Source: an uncultured Lachnospiraceae bacterium
Lineage (GTDB): Bacteria > Bacillota > Clostridia > Lachnospirales > Lachnospiraceae
DNA: 8,079 nt
Direction: 5' to 3'
Assembly: GCA_902783295.1 (NCBI GenBank)
Contig: CACZQT010000175.1
Span: 1 to 8,079 of the forward strand
Notes under the pieces: model-generated
Database searches by the model: none
Seen by the model: the letters and a program-made list of their open reading frames with translations, nothing else
Told to the model about the DNA's origin: nothing
Shown here: one piece after another, positions 6,354 through 8,079 of the stretch
Position numbering within the stretch: the first letter of the stretch is position 1
Layout: every line of letters starts with the position of its first letter
Translations under genes and position numbers: made by a program

Positions 6354-7412
6354 ATGAAAAAGAGAACCTGGATTTCAGCAGTGGCAGTGGTGATGGCATT
6401 TGTTCTGGCGGGCTGCAGCAGCGGAAAGCAGAACAGCGGGAGTCCGGCACAGGCTTCCCGGCAGGAGATGAAGTCTTCTTACAATATGGATGCGGGTATG
6501 GGCGTGCCCGTAGGCGCGGCGGAAGAATATGAAGCTGCTTATGACGCGGACGCAGAGGATGTTTATGTGGCAGAGACAGGTGCATCGGATACCGCTTCGG
6601 ACAAGAAGATTGTCTGGACCGGATATCTGCGGGTGGAGAGCACCGAATACGACAAAACGATGCAGGAGATGCTGGATCTGTTCGCACGCTCACAGGCGAT
6701 TATCGAAAGCTCAGAGGAATACGACGGGAGTGACTGGTATTATGGCGGGAATGCCCGCAAAAACAGAACCATGAACTGGCAGGTCCGCATTCCTTCGGCG
6801 AACTTCCAGCATTTCTTCGAAGATGCCGGATCTCTGAGCGGCCAGATCCGCAGCAGGAGTACGTCTTCTTCAGACCGGACCAAACAGTACAATGATACAG
6901 CTGTCCAGATCGAATCTCTCACGATTCAGCAGGAGAACCTTCTGGCGATGATGGAAAAAGCCACGGAGATTGAGGATATGCTGGCGATTGAGGAACGCCT
7001 GACGGAAGTCAGAACACAGCTGCGGATTCTGAGCAATTCCAATTCCCAGATCGACTACGATGTTCAGTATTCAAGTGTAAGTGTTCAGCTTTCTGAAGTG
7101 CAGATTTATGAAAAAACAGAGCTGACTTACGGACAGCGCCTGGCGCAGGCTGCCGGCAATTCCCTGGTGGAGTTTATCGAGGCGCTGGGAGATTTCCTCG
7201 TATCCCTGATCTATGCGGTTCCTTATCTGGTAGTGCTTGCCATTACCGCTTTTCTGGGCCGGAAGATCTGGAAGAGCCGGAAAGCCCGGAAGCAGGACGG
7301 GCAAGAGAAAGCAAAGAGGTTTTGGAGAAAGTGGGGAACACAAAAGGCAGGTATAGAAGAGAATACAGAGAATAAAGAAGAAAACATGAAAACGGAAGAG
7401 CCGAAGAAATAA
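6354..7412 (+). CDS. DUF4349 lipoprotein with C-terminal membrane segment
   Basis: 352-aa exported lipoprotein of unknown function. Seen: a lipoprotein signal (KKR, then a hydrophobic stretch, lipobox LAGC with Cys21), then a low-complexity Ser/Ala/Glu/Asp linker to about residue 82. A DUF4349 domain follows, from KKIVWTGYLRVE to VSVQLSEVQIYEK. It includes a predicted coiled-coil stretch at about 180-225 rich in E, Q and L (NDTAVQIESLTIQQENL and after). A hydrophobic segment follows at about 281-303 (LVSLIYAVPYLVVLAITAF), then a highly basic and then acidic cytoplasmic tail. The protein would therefore be tied to the outer face by lipid at one end and span the membrane at the other. DUF4349 proteins usually have this coiled-coil plus C-terminal membrane layout; their role is not established. 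ATG at 6354 has an excellent ribosome binding site, AGGAGGG, 6 nt upstream. Confidence 0.9.
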   Translation: MKKRTWISAVAVVMAFVLAGCSSGKQNSGSPAQASRQEMKSSYNMDAGMGVPVGAAEEYEAAYDADAEDVYVAETGASDTASDKKIVWTGYLRVESTEYDKTMQEMLDLFARSQAIIESSEEYDGSDWYYGGNARKNRTMNWQVRIPSANFQHFFEDAGSLSGQIRSRSTSSSDRTKQYNDTAVQIESLTIQQENLLAMMEKATEIEDMLAIEERLTEVRTQLRILSNSNSQIDYDVQYSSVSVQLSEVQIYEKTELTYGQRLAQAAGNSLVEFIEALGDFLVSLIYAVPYLVVLAITAFLGRKIWKSRKARKQDGQEKAKRFWRKWGTQKAGIEENTENKEENMKTEEPKK

Positions 7413-7468
7413 GAAACATGAAACAACCGGCGCAAAGCGGCCGATGTAAAGCAGCGGGTACAGGATAT

Positions 7469-7524
7469 GGGATACAGGAACGGTTCTGCGTTACAACACA
7501 CAGAACCGTTCCCTGCGTTATCCC
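7469..7524. repeat. Long inverted repeat downstream of the lipoprotein gene
   Basis: GGAACGGTTCTG (7477-7488) is perfectly complementary to CAGAACCGTTCC (7501-7512) with a 12-nt loop. The arms extend with a one-base bulge (CAG / CTG) and again with GGGATA (7469-7474) / TATCCC (7519-7524). No U-tract follows in either direction, so it is not a standard terminator. It may stabilise the 3' end of the lipoprotein mRNA or be a small dispersed palindrome. The rest of 7413-7590 shows no gene. Confidence 0.6.
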
Positions 7525-7590
7525 GGGCGAAAGTCTTGCAAACGAGTCCCGGATTCATCTGGAAAAACGGGTATAAATACAAAAAGAATG

Positions 7591-7630
7591 GTTACGCAGA
7601 AAATTTTTTGGTTACTTGTGTAATTTTTTT
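7591..7630 (+). terminator. Possible weak terminator before the riboswitch promoter
   Basis: TTACGCA (7592-7598) can pair with TGTGTAA (7617-7623), 7 bp with one G-U, followed by seven T at 7624-7630. A competing small hairpin, TTAC/GTAA, leads to the same T-run. The stems are AT-rich and the loop is long, so it is weak. The same A/T tracts could instead act as an UP element for the promoter just downstream. Confidence 0.3.
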
Positions 7631-7641
7631 CGCCAAAACCC

Positions 7642-7670
7642 TTGACATCCTCTCTGTCTTCCTGTATAGT
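7642..7670 (+). promoter_or_regulatory. Near-consensus sigma-A promoter of the riboswitch transcript
   Basis: Perfect -35 TTGACA (7642-7647), 17-bp spacer, and -10 TATAGT (7665-7670). A/T tracts at 7601-7630 could serve as an UP element. Transcription should start near 7676-7678, directly at a small hairpin (TGAGG 7678-7682 / CCTCA 7687-7691) that would cap the 5' end of the RNA. Confidence 0.85.
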
Positions 7671-7695
7671 AACAGCATGAGGGACACCTCAAAAA

Positions 7696-7769
7696 GAATA
7701 TGTGGCAAAACCGGCGAAAGCCGGCGACGCAAAGCTATAGGGACTGTAAAATGTCAGCCAGTTGCATTC
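7696..7769 (+). ncRNA. Class I cyclic-di-GMP riboswitch (GEMM-I)
   Basis: The conserved core is visible in order: GGCAAAACC, P2 hairpin CCGGC-GAAA-GCCGG (7711-7724) with its GNRA tetraloop, then GACGCAAAGC (7726-7735), which is the hallmark of this class. The P3 arm (GGGACTG to TGTCAGCC) and the 3' element AGCCAGTTGC follow. P1 pairings seen are GAAT (7696-7699) with ATTC (7766-7769) and TGGC (7703-7706) with GCCA (7757-7760). The riboswitch binds the second messenger c-di-GMP and sits between a strong promoter and an intrinsic terminator, in the leader of the exported protein gene at 7961. Confidence 0.9.
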
Positions 7770-7795
7770 TTAAGTGAGAGACTTAGTGCAGCTGG
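7758..7795 (+). promoter_or_regulatory. Antiterminator, alternative fold of the riboswitch expression platform
   Basis: CCAGTTGCA (7758-7766), the 3' strand of P1, can pair at all nine positions (one G-U) with TGCAGCTGG (7787-7795). TAAGT (7771-7775) extends the stem by pairing with ACTTA (7781-7785). This uses the 5' arm of the terminator, so antiterminator excludes both P1 and terminator. Confidence 0.7.
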
Positions 7796-7815
7796 ATCCG
7801 CACTAAGTTTTTTTT
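7781..7815 (+). terminator. Riboswitch-controlled intrinsic terminator
   Basis: ACTTAGTGC (7781-7789) pairs perfectly with GCACTAAGT (7800-7808) around a 10-nt loop and is followed by eight T at 7808-7815. It lies 12 nt after the aptamer. With c-di-GMP bound, P1 would be kept and this hairpin would form, stopping transcription. Confidence 0.88.
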
Positions 7816-7821
7816 CGCTAA

Positions 7822-7860
7822 GCTGTGCAGGATGAATCTCTGAATACGTCAGAGCACAGC
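7822..7860 (+). other. Second stem-loop in the leader after the terminator
   Basis: GCTGTG (7822-7827) pairs with CACAGC (7855-7860) and, inside it, CTCTGA (7838-7843) pairs with TCAGAG (7849-7854) around a 5-nt loop. A ten-base bulge sits on the 5' side. It does not match a riboswitch class I recognise. Confidence 0.45.
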
Positions 7861-7912
7861 ATGAAAAAAGGTGTGGATCCGGTACACAAAGGATTCTTAT
7901 CACCGTTTGCTT

Positions 7913-7953
7913 CCTTCCCTGTAGCGAGCATCGATCAAAGCTTACAGAGGAGG
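7913..7953 (+). promoter_or_regulatory. Hairpin that can sequester the Shine-Dalgarno of the exported protein
   Basis: CCTTCCCTGTA (7913-7923) is complementary to TACAGAGGAGG (7943-7953) at 10 of 11 positions (one G-U, one mismatch). The 3' arm contains the whole AGGAGG ribosome binding site at 7948-7953, 7 nt before ATG 7961. Folding would block ribosome loading and add translational control below the transcriptional riboswitch. Confidence 0.5.
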
Positions 7954-7960
7954 AAACAAA

Positions 7961-8079
7961 ATGAAACGCTTCAACATCCTTAAAGCCTTGTTCGTGGTTC
8001 TCGCTATCACCTGCTTCATGGCAGCCGGAGATTCCTTCGCGGCAGGTGCAAAGAGCCCGACACTGAAAATCGACAACAA
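7961..8079 (+). CDS. Exported protein, N-terminal fragment, controlled by c-di-GMP riboswitch
   Basis: Only the first 39 codons are in the window; the gene runs off the right end. Seen: a Sec signal peptide with basic start (KRFNILK), hydrophobic core (ALFVVLAITCFMAA) and likely cleavage after Ala27 in SFA-A. No lipobox is present, since the residue before Cys18 is Thr. The mature start is AGAKSPTLKIDN, too short to assign a family. The ribosome binding site AGGAGG lies 7 nt before the ATG. Its leader holds the c-di-GMP-I riboswitch, terminator and Shine-Dalgarno hairpin, so it is expected to be expressed when c-di-GMP is low. In Clostridia, c-di-GMP riboswitches often control surface proteins, adhesins, pili, flagella or secreted proteases; such a role here is inference. 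Confidence 0.85.
   Translation, partial: MKRFNILKALFVVLAITCFMAAGDSFAAGAKSPTLKIDN

Noticed and set aside
7467..7835. Plus-strand 122-codon frame overlapping the riboswitch
   Set aside because: It runs through an inverted repeat, promoter, aptamer and terminator; these RNA/DNA signals explain the sequence and no ribosome binding site is present.

Overview
The window reads as chromosomal DNA of an anaerobic gut-type Clostridia, probably Lachnospiraceae (Bacillota). This is an inference from strong AGGAGG-type ribosome binding sites, a TTG start, a DUF1858 protein, a DUF4349 lipoprotein, AraC-controlled intracellular glycosidases and a class I cyclic-di-GMP riboswitch. No transposase, integrase, tRNA, rRNA or CRISPR array was seen.

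Left part (1-785): a low-molecular-weight protein tyrosine phosphatase gene and a small DUF1858 redox-disulfide protein gene lie in tandem. The second gene's Shine-Dalgarno directly abuts the first gene's stop.

Centre (871-5975): this is a carbohydrate module. A cytoplasmic SGNH/sialate-O-acetylesterase-like esterase (+) converges on an AraC-family regulator (-), which is divergent from a family 3 glycoside hydrolase (+) of the beta-xylosidase/beta-glucosidase type. Neither enzyme has a signal peptide, so they probably act on imported oligosaccharides, the esterase removing acetyl groups and the GH3 trimming terminal sugars. The araC-GH3 intergenic region has a readable regulatory layout. Two direct repeats 21 bp apart sit just upstream of a promoter without a -35 box in front of GH3. 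A third partial copy lies in the spacer of a good promoter for araC itself, and the araC leader is strongly structured. The araC terminator appears to lie inside the 3' end of the esterase coding sequence. GH3 ends in a strong terminator.

Right part (6354-8079): a DUF4349 lipoprotein gene with an added C-terminal membrane segment is followed by an inverted repeat and a possible weak terminator. Next comes a near-consensus sigma-A promoter driving a c-di-GMP-I (GEMM-I) riboswitch. Its 3' P1 strand can pair either in the aptamer or in an antiterminator that excludes the adjacent intrinsic terminator, which predicts ligand-induced termination. A further 145-nt leader can fold so as to bury the Shine-Dalgarno of the next gene. 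That gene encodes a signal-peptide-bearing protein cut off by the window end.

The most interesting parts are the riboswitch with its two-level leader, and the AraC operator/autoregulation arrangement.
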